A stretch of DNA of 64,000 bases from Leucobacter viscericola (lineage in GTDB: Bacteria; Actinomycetota; Actinomycetes; Actinomycetales; Microbacteriaceae): contig NZ_CP049863.1 in NCBI RefSeq assembly GCF_011299575.1, positions 186,001-250,000 on the forward strand, in the 5' to 3' direction. Under the pieces are notes generated by a model. It saw only the letters and a program-made list of their open reading frames with translations, made no database searches and was not told where the DNA came from. The position numbers and the translations under genes are program-made. Within the stretch, counting starts at the first letter, position 1. Every line of letters begins with the position of its first letter. Below, in pieces: positions 36,457 through 44,733 of the stretch.

Positions 36457-37395
36457 TTACTTCTTCACGTAGACGATCCCACCCTTAACATCGGGCCGAA
36501 TCTCGGTTCCGATGTTGCGTGCGAGCAGGTCGTCGAGCCGATCAAGCGGCCCGATGAGGGCCCGCCCGCCCGCTCGCGCAACCCGAATCGCGGCGTCAAC
36601 CTTGGGCTGCATCGAGCCCTCGGCAAACTTCAGCTCGGAGATCGCATCGGCCGAGGCGGTGAGGATGTCACGCTGCTCGGGTGTTCCCCAGTTTTCGCTC
36701 ACGTACTCACCATCGGTCAGCATGATGAGAGTGTCAGCGCTGAGGTCCGCCGCCAGCGCGGCACTTGCGAGGTCCTTATCGACAACCGCCTGCACACCCG
36801 CCTGCAGCGCGCCCGTCTGGTCGACACGCACTGGTACACCACCACCACCGGCGCAAACGACGAGGGTGCCACCCTTGAGTAGTGATTTGATCAGCGGTGC
36901 CTGCTGAATAGAAATCGGCTGTGGAGACGGCACGACCCGGCGAAACGCTTTGCCGTCCTTCGCGATTGTCCAGCGGTATTCGGCCGCGGCCTCTGCTGCA
37001 TCCTCGGCCGAATAGGTCGGCCCGATGAGCTTAGTTGGGTGCTCAAACGCGGGATCATTCTCGTCAACAACCGTGGTCGTGATGATTGCGGCAACCTCGC
37101 GCGCGCCACCGAGCGCGTTCGAGAGTTCCTGCTGCACCACGTAACCGATCATGCCCTGGGTTTCGGCGCCGAGGATGTCGAGCGGGTATGCCGCCACATC
37201 CTGGTAAGCGAGATTCTGCAACGCGAGCAGACCTACCTGGGGGCCGTTGCCGTGTGTAATGACGAGTTCATTCTTGTCAGCTAGCCCGGCCAGTGCCTGG
37301 CAGGTAGACCGCACGTTTGCGCGGAGGCGTTCCGCGGTCATTGGCTCGCCGCGTCTTGCGAGGGCGTTTCCGCCCAGAGCAACAACAATGCGCAT
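36457..37395 (-). CDS. carbamate kinase, catabolic (AllK/YbcF-like)
   Basis: Transfers the phosphate of carbamoyl phosphate to ADP, giving ATP and carbamate that falls apart to ammonia and CO2. The 312-residue protein has the family start RIVVALGGNALARRG, THGNGPQVG, the ETQGMIGYVVQQEL helix, VVCAGGGGVPV, and the active-site KDLASAALA and LTDGEYVSENWG segments. AAGGAC lies before the ATG. As the last gene of an FdrA-type operon it most likely draws on carbamoyl phosphate made by that complex rather than on arginine breakdown; no arginine deiminase is present. Confidence 0.92.
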   Translation of the reverse strand: MRIVVALGGNALARRGEPMTAERLRANVRSTCQALAGLADKNELVITHGNGPQVGLLALQNLAYQDVAAYPLDILGAETQGMIGYVVQQELSNALGGAREVAAIITTTVVDENDPAFEHPTKLIGPTYSAEDAAEAAAEYRWTIAKDGKAFRRVVPSPQPISIQQAPLIKSLLKGGTLVVCAGGGGVPVRVDQTGALQAGVQAVVDKDLASAALAADLSADTLIMLTDGEYVSENWGTPEQRDILTASADAISELKFAEGSMQPKVDAAIRVARAGGRALIGPLDRLDDLLARNIGTEIRPDVKGGIVYVKK

Positions 37396-37441
37396 AGTTC
37401 TTTTGTCCTTCTATTGTCTGGAGAGTTTTGGTGGAGCGCGC

Positions 37442-38695
37442 TTATGCTCGTTGGCGCCGAATAAGCCCAAGTGCCCCGTAGAGCAGAGCACTGAACAGCA
37501 GTGAGTCGAGCGAGGGCACCGAGGTGATCGTGAGGATGCCATTGGCGCACAGGAAACCGAGGATGCTGCCGGCGAACCAGATTGCGTATGTGTCAAGTCG
37601 CACCGCAGGCTGTGATTTGAGCACTGACTCGTCGTAACCGCGTCGGCGGTAGAGGGCGAAGTCGACAATGTAGATACCCGCGACGGGAGGTGCTGCGACG
37701 CCTAGGAAGAGCAAGAAGCTCGGAAGCCACGCGCCCACGTCCATGCTGCCAATAACAGCCACTCCAATGCCCAGGGCTACAGTCAGCATCCACTTCTTGC
37801 GCACAATGTTGAACAGGTTCGCAAAGGCGAGTGTGCCCTGAAACATGTTGCCTGCGTTAGCCGTGACCGAGGCGATCACCATCAGAATGATCGCGGGAAC
37901 AACCGAGGCGATGATCCCCATCGCGTCAATCAACGATCCCTTGCCCGTCAGCACGCTCGGGATTGCCCCCGCAACATAGAGCAGCGGATATGCAACCAAG
38001 AAGGTGAGAATCGCACCGACGATCGCGTGCTTGCGGCTACGAGTGAAGCTTCCGAAGTCGGCCGCGGTGACCACCAGCACGATAGCCGTTCCGACAACCG
38101 TTGACACGGCAACACCCCACGGCATGGATCCGCTCTGCGCGTGTGCGCTGAGCCCCGCCGAGAGCGACTGGAACACCAGGAATCCAAGGATCAAGACGAT
38201 AACCGGAACAGCCCACTGCGCAACCTTGCCGATCACCTCAAAACCGAATGCGGTTGATGCGACAAAGATGATGCAGCCGATCGTTACCAGAATCGGAAGG
38301 GGAACACTGATACCAAAGGAAGTGCTCAGCAGGTTTGAGACGGCGAGTCCAAACCCGTTGGCCGTCACGGCGCTCCAACCGAAGAGGCTCACGGCGAGCA
38401 GCACGGTTACGGCTTTTGCACCGAGTCGCCCAAACGGAAACCGAACGATGTCATACGTAGGCTGCCGGGCGTGCTGACCAATTGAGAGTGTGAGCGAAGC
38501 GAGCAGGGTGAGGATCACGGCACCGACAAGGATGGCCGCGATCATGCTTCCCATGGGCAATCCCGTGCCGAGGGTTGGAGCGGAGAGCACAACCGGCGTC
38601 ACCAAGATGCCGAGAAGGATCAAGGCCAGGCGCCATCCCGGTGCACCAGAGGCAGCGCTACCGCGGGTGGTGTCTTCGGTTTCAGCTTTGACCAT
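37442..38695 (-). CDS. NCS1-family nucleobase/ureide permease (CodB-like)
   Basis: A 417-residue integral membrane protein with about 12 hydrophobic helices; segments such as VSLFGWSAVTANGFGLAV, FGFEVIGKVAQW and ADFGSFTRSRKHAIVG are typical of the cytosine/allantoin permease family. Substrates of NCS1 carriers include cytosine, uracil, allantoin and hydantoins. In this operon it probably imports the ureido compound. It starts 3 nt after the upstream gene and ends 46 nt before carbamate kinase. Confidence 0.88.
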   Translation of the reverse strand: MVKAETEDTTRGSAASGAPGWRLALILLGILVTPVVLSAPTLGTGLPMGSMIAAILVGAVILTLLASLTLSIGQHARQPTYDIVRFPFGRLGAKAVTVLLAVSLFGWSAVTANGFGLAVSNLLSTSFGISVPLPILVTIGCIIFVASTAFGFEVIGKVAQWAVPVIVLILGFLVFQSLSAGLSAHAQSGSMPWGVAVSTVVGTAIVLVVTAADFGSFTRSRKHAIVGAILTFLVAYPLLYVAGAIPSVLTGKGSLIDAMGIIASVVPAIILMVIASVTANAGNMFQGTLAFANLFNIVRKKWMLTVALGIGVAVIGSMDVGAWLPSFLLFLGVAAPPVAGIYIVDFALYRRRGYDESVLKSQPAVRLDTYAIWFAGSILGFLCANGILTITSVPSLDSLLFSALLYGALGLIRRQRA

Positions 38696-38698
38696 GGG

Positions 38699-39097
38699 TC
38701 AGCCCTCCGTATCTGTCATCGCAGCAGTGTAGGCACGCCATCCACCAAATTCGGTGATATCGCGCTTTCCCTCCACCAGGAATGGCTCGCCGAGCACACC
38801 GAGCACCGTTGACCCATCGGCAAGTTGAACTTTTCCGATCGAGAGACCTGCGGGCTCTTGGCCGAGAACCGTGGCGATGCCATCGTTCGGCACATCCCAC
38901 ACCTCGAGGGCGACCGCGGTGCCGCTGTTGTCTGTCACGCGGATCATTGCTGGGTGAACATCGTCGATGCTCCACAGCCGGTAGCATGCCTCAGTCGTGG
39001 TTTCAGTGACGAACGTCGCCCCGACCGCAGTGAGATTGGGGTTGAGCACAAGGCCGCGCATGAGGGTGCCGTTGACGGCAAGACGTGTGGTGTTCAT
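38699..39097 (-). CDS. stand-alone protein like the allophanate hydrolase C-terminal domain
   Basis: A 132-residue protein resembling the small C-terminal domain of allophanate hydrolase (AtzF-type), with ACYRLWSI, AVALEVWDVP, LSIGKVQLADGS, the LGEPFLVEG segment and the closing DITEFGGWRAY. In AtzF that domain removes CO2 from the first-step product. The classical catalytic histidine lies in an LNHQL-type segment; here the matching stretch seems to be LNPNL, so activity may differ or be lost (from memory, unaligned). It lies between the DUF1116 gene and the permease. Confidence 0.65.
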   Translation of the reverse strand: MNTTRLAVNGTLMRGLVLNPNLTAVGATFVTETTTEACYRLWSIDDVHPAMIRVTDNSGTAVALEVWDVPNDGIATVLGQEPAGLSIGKVQLADGSTVLGVLGEPFLVEGKRDITEFGGWRAYTAAMTDTEG

Positions 39098-39109
39098 AGT
39101 TTCTGATCC

Positions 39110-40522
39110 TTAATCGTTAGTGAGATTTTCAGCGAGGGCGGCGACCGCCTCCGCAAAACATGCCTGAGGTGCCGAGGTGATGCCCGCACCGATCTGACCG
39201 ACACCGGCCTTACGGTGGGCGATGCCGCTGTTAATCACCGGCAGTGTGCCGGAGTCGAGCACGGCGAGTGCGTCAATGCCTGCCGCACTTCCCGCGAAGT
39301 CCAGGGCGGGAAGGCTGAAGACAGGGTTCGTTCCGAGTGTGATCGTGCGCATGCGTCGGCTGTGTGCCGTTGCATCCGCGGGCGTTCCCCCGACAAACTG
39401 CACAATCGCAGGGGCGGCCGCCATCGCGAACCCGCCGACACCGGCAGTCTCGGTGATGGCGCTGTCCCCCAGGTCTGGCGCGGCATCATCGATGCCGTAA
39501 CCGGGAAAGAACAGGCCGTCGATGGGGTTGGCGGGTGCCTGGAACCACTGGTCCCCCGTGCCCGAGAGGCGGATCCCAAAGTTGATTCCGTTTCGAGCCA
39601 TCACGGTGACCATTGAGCTGCCCGGCACCCCTGTCGCGGCGTCGAGCATGGCCTTGCTGGCCGCCATCGATAGGTTCAAGAAGAAGTGGTCATTGCCGGC
39701 GATGAAGTCGATCGAACGCTGTACCTGCCCAGTGGGGAGGTCGGTTGCGAGCAAAGCGGGCACGAGCTGCTTGAACAGCAGCCCGGTCGCGGCGGCGTTG
39801 CGATTGTGAATCTCGTCGCCCATGAGCAACGCCTGGGCCATAATTGGCTTCAGGTCGATCCCGCCGATGTGACGCACCGCTCCCCGCATTGCGGGGAACA
39901 ACTCGTCGCGCATCCAACGCAAACGCTCGATTACCTCGGGGCCATTTGCGCCAAACCGAAGCACCTTGCCGAGGCCCTCGTTGAAGTTGCTGTAGGCCCG
40001 GTTGCCAGACGTGACGTTCTCGACCTGCCACAGCGGGCTTGAAGGGCTGATGACGCCGGCCATCGGCCCCACCGCACCGTAGTGGTGGCAGGGTGCAAAA
40101 CGGATCTCGCCGCTGTCTGCGAGTGCCAGCGCCTCTTCTTCGGATGCAGCCCATCCCTCGTAGAGGATGGCGCCAGTGATTGCGCCGCGCATGGGTCCGC
40201 ACATATCGGCAAACGCGATCGGCGGGCCAGCGTGCAAGATAAGCCGCGTGGTGGCCATGTCGTCGATCACGTCGCTTGCAAGAGCGACGTCGACCAAACG
40301 AGGCTGAGCGCTCAGGTAGCGGTCGAAAGCGATTTTGTTCGCTTCGGTGACACGATCATCACCCATCAGCTTGGCGAGCTGCCAGCCGGCTGCAGCATCT
40401 CCATTTGCCGGTGGGTGCCAATTGAGCTGGTGGGCGGTTGCTCCGGCGCTGATGATGTCGTCAGCAAAAGAAGCTAGGCCGAGGTTCAGCACCTCGGGCT
40501 CTCGAGAAAGTAGGTGCATCAT
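39110..40522 (-). CDS. DUF1116 protein, oxamate carbamoyltransferase subunit AllG/YlbE-like
   Basis: A 470-residue soluble protein of the YlbE/DUF1116 family, with GATAHQLNWHPPANGD, ADMCGPMRGAITGAILYEGWA and MARNGINFGIRLSGTGDQWF. In Escherichia coli this family, with FdrA and YlbF, forms the oxamate carbamoyltransferase that phosphorolyses oxalurate to oxamate and carbamoyl phosphate. The ATG at 40522 overlaps the fdrA stop in an ATGA context, indicating coupled translation and a fixed subunit ratio. Confidence 0.85.
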   Translation of the reverse strand: MMHLLSREPEVLNLGLASFADDIISAGATAHQLNWHPPANGDAAAGWQLAKLMGDDRVTEANKIAFDRYLSAQPRLVDVALASDVIDDMATTRLILHAGPPIAFADMCGPMRGAITGAILYEGWAASEEEALALADSGEIRFAPCHHYGAVGPMAGVISPSSPLWQVENVTSGNRAYSNFNEGLGKVLRFGANGPEVIERLRWMRDELFPAMRGAVRHIGGIDLKPIMAQALLMGDEIHNRNAAATGLLFKQLVPALLATDLPTGQVQRSIDFIAGNDHFFLNLSMAASKAMLDAATGVPGSSMVTVMARNGINFGIRLSGTGDQWFQAPANPIDGLFFPGYGIDDAAPDLGDSAITETAGVGGFAMAAAPAIVQFVGGTPADATAHSRRMRTITLGTNPVFSLPALDFAGSAAGIDALAVLDSGTLPVINSGIAHRKAGVGQIGAGITSAPQACFAEAVAALAENLTND

Positions 40523-42084
40523 GAGTTTGCTCCTGACGGGGTTTGTGAGTTGAGCGTTGCGAGTGCCCAGTGCGCGGCTTCGGCGTTGCTATCGGCGACG
40601 TATACGCCCGCGTCGCGCAGGCGCTCGACAACGGCTGAGCGGTCTTGAGAATCGAGCTCAGTACCGCACACGTGTGCAATGAGTGAAACGGTGCGGCCCG
40701 CGGCAGCGGCAGCGCGACGGCCGGTTTCCAGCACGTCAATCAGCGACGAAACCGGGTCTGCTGAAGCGCCGTAACCAATGACCACATCAAACACCAACAC
40801 CGCGGTTTCGGGATCGCCGAGCTCGGCCGTAATCCGCTCATTGCGCAGGGTTGGATCGATCATTGGGTGTGGGCGACCCTGAGTGAACACGTCATCACCC
40901 ATGTCAAGAATGGTGTGACCCTCGCTGTGCCAGAGGTCAGTAGCCATCTTGTTGCCGGCAACCGGGGTGTTTGACGCCGCAACGACGCCCCCCTGCTGGC
41001 AGAGGGACTGCGTTTCATAGCAGAATGTGCCACCGGAGAAGACTCCGCGCAGGTACTTCTGCGAGGGGGTACGCGTGAGAGCTTCTGCCCTCAGCGCGAC
41101 TGGCAGGGAAGACTCTGCAATCTGCACCGGATCCTTCCCCGCCGCAACGGCCACAGCGAGATCGGCGGCACCCGCGAGAGTGTCGGCCATCACAATGCCG
41201 GAGGTATCGATACCCGCGTCCTTCGGGCCGACAAACACGGCGACAACGGGGGTGCTTAAGCTGCGTGCCATATCAAGAACCCGAGCGGCAACGGAGGGTG
41301 CCGGTGGTTTTGAGACCAGTACGATCACGTCGGTCGCTTCGTCTTCCTCTAGCCCGCGCATGGCGCGCAGCATGGAGATTGCACCGACCTCGGCTGATAG
41401 GTCGTGGCCGCCGGTGCCGAGTGCGTGCGAGACGCCAGCCCCGAGGTGGTGGATCCGGGTTGCAACTTCCTGGGTTCCGGTTCCCGATGCCCCTACGATG
41501 CCGATTGAACCGCGGCGCACTGCATTCGCGAATCCGAGCGGTACTCCACCCACAATCGCCGTTCCGCAGTCAGGCCCCATGACCAGCAGACCGCGGTCAT
41601 CCGCGTAGCGCTTCAGGGCAATCTCCTGGTCAACAGGAACGTTGTCGCTGAACATCATCACGTCAAGGCCAAGCTCAAGCGCTTTGAGTGCTTCGGCGGC
41701 AGCATATTGCCCCGGTACCGAGATCAGCGCGAGTGTGGAATCGCCGTAGCGGGATGCAGCAGCTTTCAGGCTCACTGGGGGTGCTTCCTCGGCGGCACCC
41801 TCTTCTGATCCGCTGCGCTCCTTGGTGAGGAGCTCTTCAGCCAGGTCGAGCGCTTGGGTGCGTGCTTCTTCTGCGCCGCGGACCACAACAAGCAGGTCGT
41901 TGGGGCCCGCCGAGCTGTCATCCGCGAGTCCTACTCGGCGTAGGTTGGCTCGGTTTGCTTCGGTGGCCATGACAACCGAAGCCTCCTCGATGCCCTCTAA
42001 CTTGGTAACGGCCGCGGTGATCGCCATAAGGGCGACTGAGTCCTTGTATAAGTTGGGATACACACGGTGTTCGGAAACCGTCAT
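40519..42084 (-). CDS. fdrA: FdrA family protein, oxamate carbamoyltransferase subunit
   Basis: A 521-residue protein with two acyl-CoA-synthetase-type Rossmann regions: MGPDCGTAIVGGVPLGFAN, then IGIVGASGTGTQEVATRI with GTGGHDLS, and later VSKPPAPSVAARVLD and DVVIGYGASADP. This layout is that of FdrA, which resembles succinyl-CoA synthetase subunits and is thought to carry the phosphoryl-transfer site. The length is close to other FdrA proteins. It starts by ATGA overlap with the DUF2877 gene and ends by ATGA overlap with the DUF1116 gene. Confidence 0.9.
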   Translation of the reverse strand: MTVSEHRVYPNLYKDSVALMAITAAVTKLEGIEEASVVMATEANRANLRRVGLADDSSAGPNDLLVVVRGAEEARTQALDLAEELLTKERSGSEEGAAEEAPPVSLKAAASRYGDSTLALISVPGQYAAAEALKALELGLDVMMFSDNVPVDQEIALKRYADDRGLLVMGPDCGTAIVGGVPLGFANAVRRGSIGIVGASGTGTQEVATRIHHLGAGVSHALGTGGHDLSAEVGAISMLRAMRGLEEDEATDVIVLVSKPPAPSVAARVLDMARSLSTPVVAVFVGPKDAGIDTSGIVMADTLAGAADLAVAVAAGKDPVQIAESSLPVALRAEALTRTPSQKYLRGVFSGGTFCYETQSLCQQGGVVAASNTPVAGNKMATDLWHSEGHTILDMGDDVFTQGRPHPMIDPTLRNERITAELGDPETAVLVFDVVIGYGASADPVSSLIDVLETGRRAAAAAGRTVSLIAHVCGTELDSQDRSAVVERLRDAGVYVADSNAEAAHWALATLNSQTPSGANS

Positions 42085-42998
42085 TGTGCTTTCTCCTTTG
42101 TTGAAACGTTTGATTCGTCAGCGGCCAGCACAGAGAGGCCAAGCACGATTCCAGCGATCGCGTCTGCCCCCGAAGTGGCGCCGACAGCGAGCACGTGCTG
42201 AATGCAAGTGCTTTGCAGATCCACCAGGTCGGGCCGGGTGAGTGCGTCGAGCAGTTCGGTGAGTGGTTGGCTGAACTTTCCCTCTGTCGCAAGCTGCAAG
42301 TAGTGGCGACTGACATCGGTCGTGGCTTCGCCTCGCGTCGCAATGACCGCGGCCACTTCGTTGGCAACGTCGCGAGCGTACGTACCACCGCTTCTCGCGA
42401 GTGTGGCCAGCAGGCCAACCAGCAGATCGTCCCCCGAAGGAGTCAGACCTGGCCCCAGACCGATGAGGGCCCCCACCGCGGTGGCCAGCTCGTCGCTCGT
42501 TGCCGAGCAGGTCGCGTTTTGCGCGAGAATCTTGCGCAGGGCGTCGACCGCGGCGCACAGATCCGGTCGATTTCCGCCGCCTACCGGGTGCTCGTGCACG
42601 ACCCTGCGAAGCTGAACCGTGGTAGCGGTGTTCAGCGTCGCAAACTGTAGCGCGTGATGCGGGCGCCATACCTCCGCGCCAGATATATCGAGGGTGTAGG
42701 TGCTCTCCCCCGATCCGCCAATGCGGATCAGGCCGTCGGCCAACCAAACTGGTTGGCCTGGAGCGACCGAGGGCTGCCAGCGGCGACCAGCATGCCCGGC
42801 TATTCGAATCGATGTTGGGGAGTGTAGGTTGGCGCTGTCTTGCAGCGTCAGGAGCGTTCCGGCAACTGCCAGATTGCAGGAGTGTGCAAAGACGCTGTGC
42901 ACGACTCCGGTGAACGTGCCCTCTGGTACCGCGTGGCCGCGAGAGAGGGCACGTTCGTGGCGCTTTGCCTCCTTGTTGAGAAGGGGCATCGCCGACAT
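42081..42998 (-). CDS. DUF2877 protein, AllH/YlbF-like
   Basis: A 305-residue protein of the DUF2877 group: SVFAHSCNLAV, a long beta-rich middle, ALIGLGPGLTPSGDDLLVGLL (the family hallmark), and a C-terminal helical part. E. coli YlbF/AllH of this family is the third component of oxamate carbamoyltransferase. It starts 7 nt after the hydrolase gene and overlaps fdrA by 4 nt. Confidence 0.85.
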   Translation of the reverse strand: MSAMPLLNKEAKRHERALSRGHAVPEGTFTGVVHSVFAHSCNLAVAGTLLTLQDSANLHSPTSIRIAGHAGRRWQPSVAPGQPVWLADGLIRIGGSGESTYTLDISGAEVWRPHHALQFATLNTATTVQLRRVVHEHPVGGGNRPDLCAAVDALRKILAQNATCSATSDELATAVGALIGLGPGLTPSGDDLLVGLLATLARSGGTYARDVANEVAAVIATRGEATTDVSRHYLQLATEGKFSQPLTELLDALTRPDLVDLQSTCIQHVLAVGATSGADAIAGIVLGLSVLAADESNVSTKEKAQ

Positions 42999-43005
42999 GG
43001 TCGTG

Positions 43006-43674
43006 CTAGCTGTTCAGAACGCGAAGAGCCGCAGCCGAGTCCGAGACCCAACCGAAGATCGCACCCTGTGCTTTGATCATCTTCAGGCCGACCTCTTGGA
43101 ACTCGGGAAAGTACGAGCCGGTGCAGTCAGAGAGCACCACGCACTCGTAGCCGCGGTCGTTTGCCTCGCGCACCGTCGTGTGCACGCAAACCTCAAGTGT
43201 CACTCCGCAAACAATAAGCGTTTTGATGCCCTTGTTCTGCAGAATCAAGTCAAGATCCGTGGCGTAAAAGGAGCCCTTGCCAGGCTTGTCGATGATCGGC
43301 TCACCCTCGATCGGGGCAAGCTCGGGCACAATGTCATGGCCCTTCTCGCCGCGAACAAGGACCCTGCCCATTGGGCCGTCTTCGCCAATGAACGTGGTGC
43401 CGCCACGCGTCAGTTTTGCCGGTGGGCAATCCGCGAGATCGGGGCGGTGGCCCTCCCTCGTGTGGATCACAAACATGCCTGCCTTGCGGGCTGCTTCAAG
43501 CACTCGACGCGTGGGCTCAATTGTTTCCTGAAGCGGTGAAGTGTCGTTGCCCAGCATCTCACCAAATCCAGCCGGCTCAACGAAGTCGCGCTGCATGTCG
43601 ATGATGAGCAAGGCCGTTGAATCTGTATCAAGTTCAAGATCGAACGGTTCTGCAGTAATTCGGGTATAGACCAT
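43006..43674 (-). CDS. isochorismatase-superfamily cysteine hydrolase, biuret amidohydrolase-like
   Basis: A 222-residue amidase. The triad is Asp26 (LLIIDMQRDF), Lys129 (IIDKPGKGSF) and Cys162 (GVTLEVCVHTT). The blocks HTREGHRPDLAD, a RGEKGHDIVPELAPIEGE stretch and REANDRGYECVVLSDCTGS are very close to what I recall of biuret hydrolase (BiuH), which turns biuret into allophanate and ammonia. Related enzymes act on ureidoacrylate, N-carbamoylsarcosine or oxamate, so the substrate is a prediction. AAGGAG precedes the ATG; it is the first gene of the operon, divergent from a LysR regulator. Confidence 0.88.
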   Translation of the reverse strand: MVYTRITAEPFDLELDTDSTALLIIDMQRDFVEPAGFGEMLGNDTSPLQETIEPTRRVLEAARKAGMFVIHTREGHRPDLADCPPAKLTRGGTTFIGEDGPMGRVLVRGEKGHDIVPELAPIEGEPIIDKPGKGSFYATDLDLILQNKGIKTLIVCGVTLEVCVHTTVREANDRGYECVVLSDCTGSYFPEFQEVGLKMIKAQGAIFGWVSDSAAALRVLNS

Positions 43675-43769
43675 GATGGTCTCCTTCTACGAGTGGTTTA
43701 TCTTCAATCGAGAGTCACCAGTCCTGCAGTACTGGCGAGTCCTACCTCCCCGCTTCTATTATCCCTAAT

Positions 43770-43793
43770 GTTTCGATCAATTTTCACCGAAAC
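43770..43793. promoter_or_regulatory. candidate LysR operator in the divergent promoter
   Basis: GTTTCG-N12-CGAAAC, a symmetric pair, lies midway between the hydrolase start (43674) and the lysR start (43854). Spacing and place suit a LysR-type site that controls both directions. Binding is not shown. Confidence 0.4.
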
Positions 43794-43853
43794 CATTGAA
43801 TTGACGCGAATTCTTGTGATGACTTCTATCGCTTTTGTCGATATATTGGGCTT

Positions 43854-44723
43854 ATGGAACTGCGTCAACTCGAGTACTTCATCGCTGTCGCTACCCACGG
43901 CAGCTTTACACGGGCAGCACGAGAGGTCCACACCGTACAATCGACGCTCAGTTCTGCGATCAATCGCCTCGAACAAGACGTCGGAACTGCGCTTTTCGAA
44001 CGAACAACGCGGCGCGTTGCGCTCACAGTGGCGGGGCAGGCACTGCTGCCACTTGCGATTCGTATGATTGGTGATGCCCACGCGGCGCGGGGTGCCGTTG
44101 CTGCTGTTATGGGCCATCGCAAGGGGCAGGTAAATATCGGAACGATCCAGGCCCTTACCTGGATTGACCTTCCGGCCGCGCTCGGTCGCTTTCACACTGA
44201 TCACCCGGGGGTCAGCATTACTGTTCGGGAGGCGCCCGTCGATGAACTCACCGACAGCCTGCTGGCTGGCGATATCGACCTTGCCGTTGTTGCCCGAGAC
44301 CACTATCCGAAACCTATGGGCTTGGTTACTCTCAGCTCGCACGACGAAGAGCTGGTTGTTGTTGTGTCGAAGCATCATCCGCTTGCGGATCGAAACGAGG
44401 TCGCCATTGCGGAACTCGCTGGCGTTCCTTTCGTGAACTTCGAGGCCGGTGCCGGCCTTGAGGCCGTTGTTTCGCGGTATTGCGCTAATGCGCGCATTGA
44501 ACGGACGATCGTTGTCCATACGGCCCAGCTTCAGCTACTCATCGAGCTTGTCGCACGAGGTCTCGGTGCGGCAATCATCCCAGCGAGCCTTGCGCAGCAC
44601 CCTGAAATTGCCTCCATCCCCTTTGTAGCCCCGCGCCCCCACCGCACTGTTGCACTGCTCGCTCGAGAACAGCAGCCGAGCAACCCCGCTGCCGCTGCGC
44701 TCCTGCAATATTTAGGCGTCTGA
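43854..44723 (+). CDS. LysR-family transcriptional regulator
   Basis: A 289-residue regulator with an N-terminal winged helix (MELRQLEYFIAVATHGSFTRAA, then the HTVQSTLSSAINRLEQDVGT recognition helix) and a periplasmic-binding-like effector domain (from about residue 90, starting KGQVNIGTIQAL). It is divergent from the ureido operon and probably activates it in response to the substrate or an intermediate. It converges with the glycine-rich surface protein gene. Confidence 0.9.
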   Translation: MELRQLEYFIAVATHGSFTRAAREVHTVQSTLSSAINRLEQDVGTALFERTTRRVALTVAGQALLPLAIRMIGDAHAARGAVAAVMGHRKGQVNIGTIQALTWIDLPAALGRFHTDHPGVSITVREAPVDELTDSLLAGDIDLAVVARDHYPKPMGLVTLSSHDEELVVVVSKHHPLADRNEVAIAELAGVPFVNFEAGAGLEAVVSRYCANARIERTIVVHTAQLQLLIELVARGLGAAIIPASLAQHPEIASIPFVAPRPHRTVALLAREQQPSNPAAAALLQYLGV

Positions 44724-44733
44724 GAGACCGCAC

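Noticed and set aside
36457..37395. Arginine deiminase pathway membership of the carbamate kinase
   Set aside because: No arcA, arcB or arcD is nearby; the FdrA-type neighbours explain it better.
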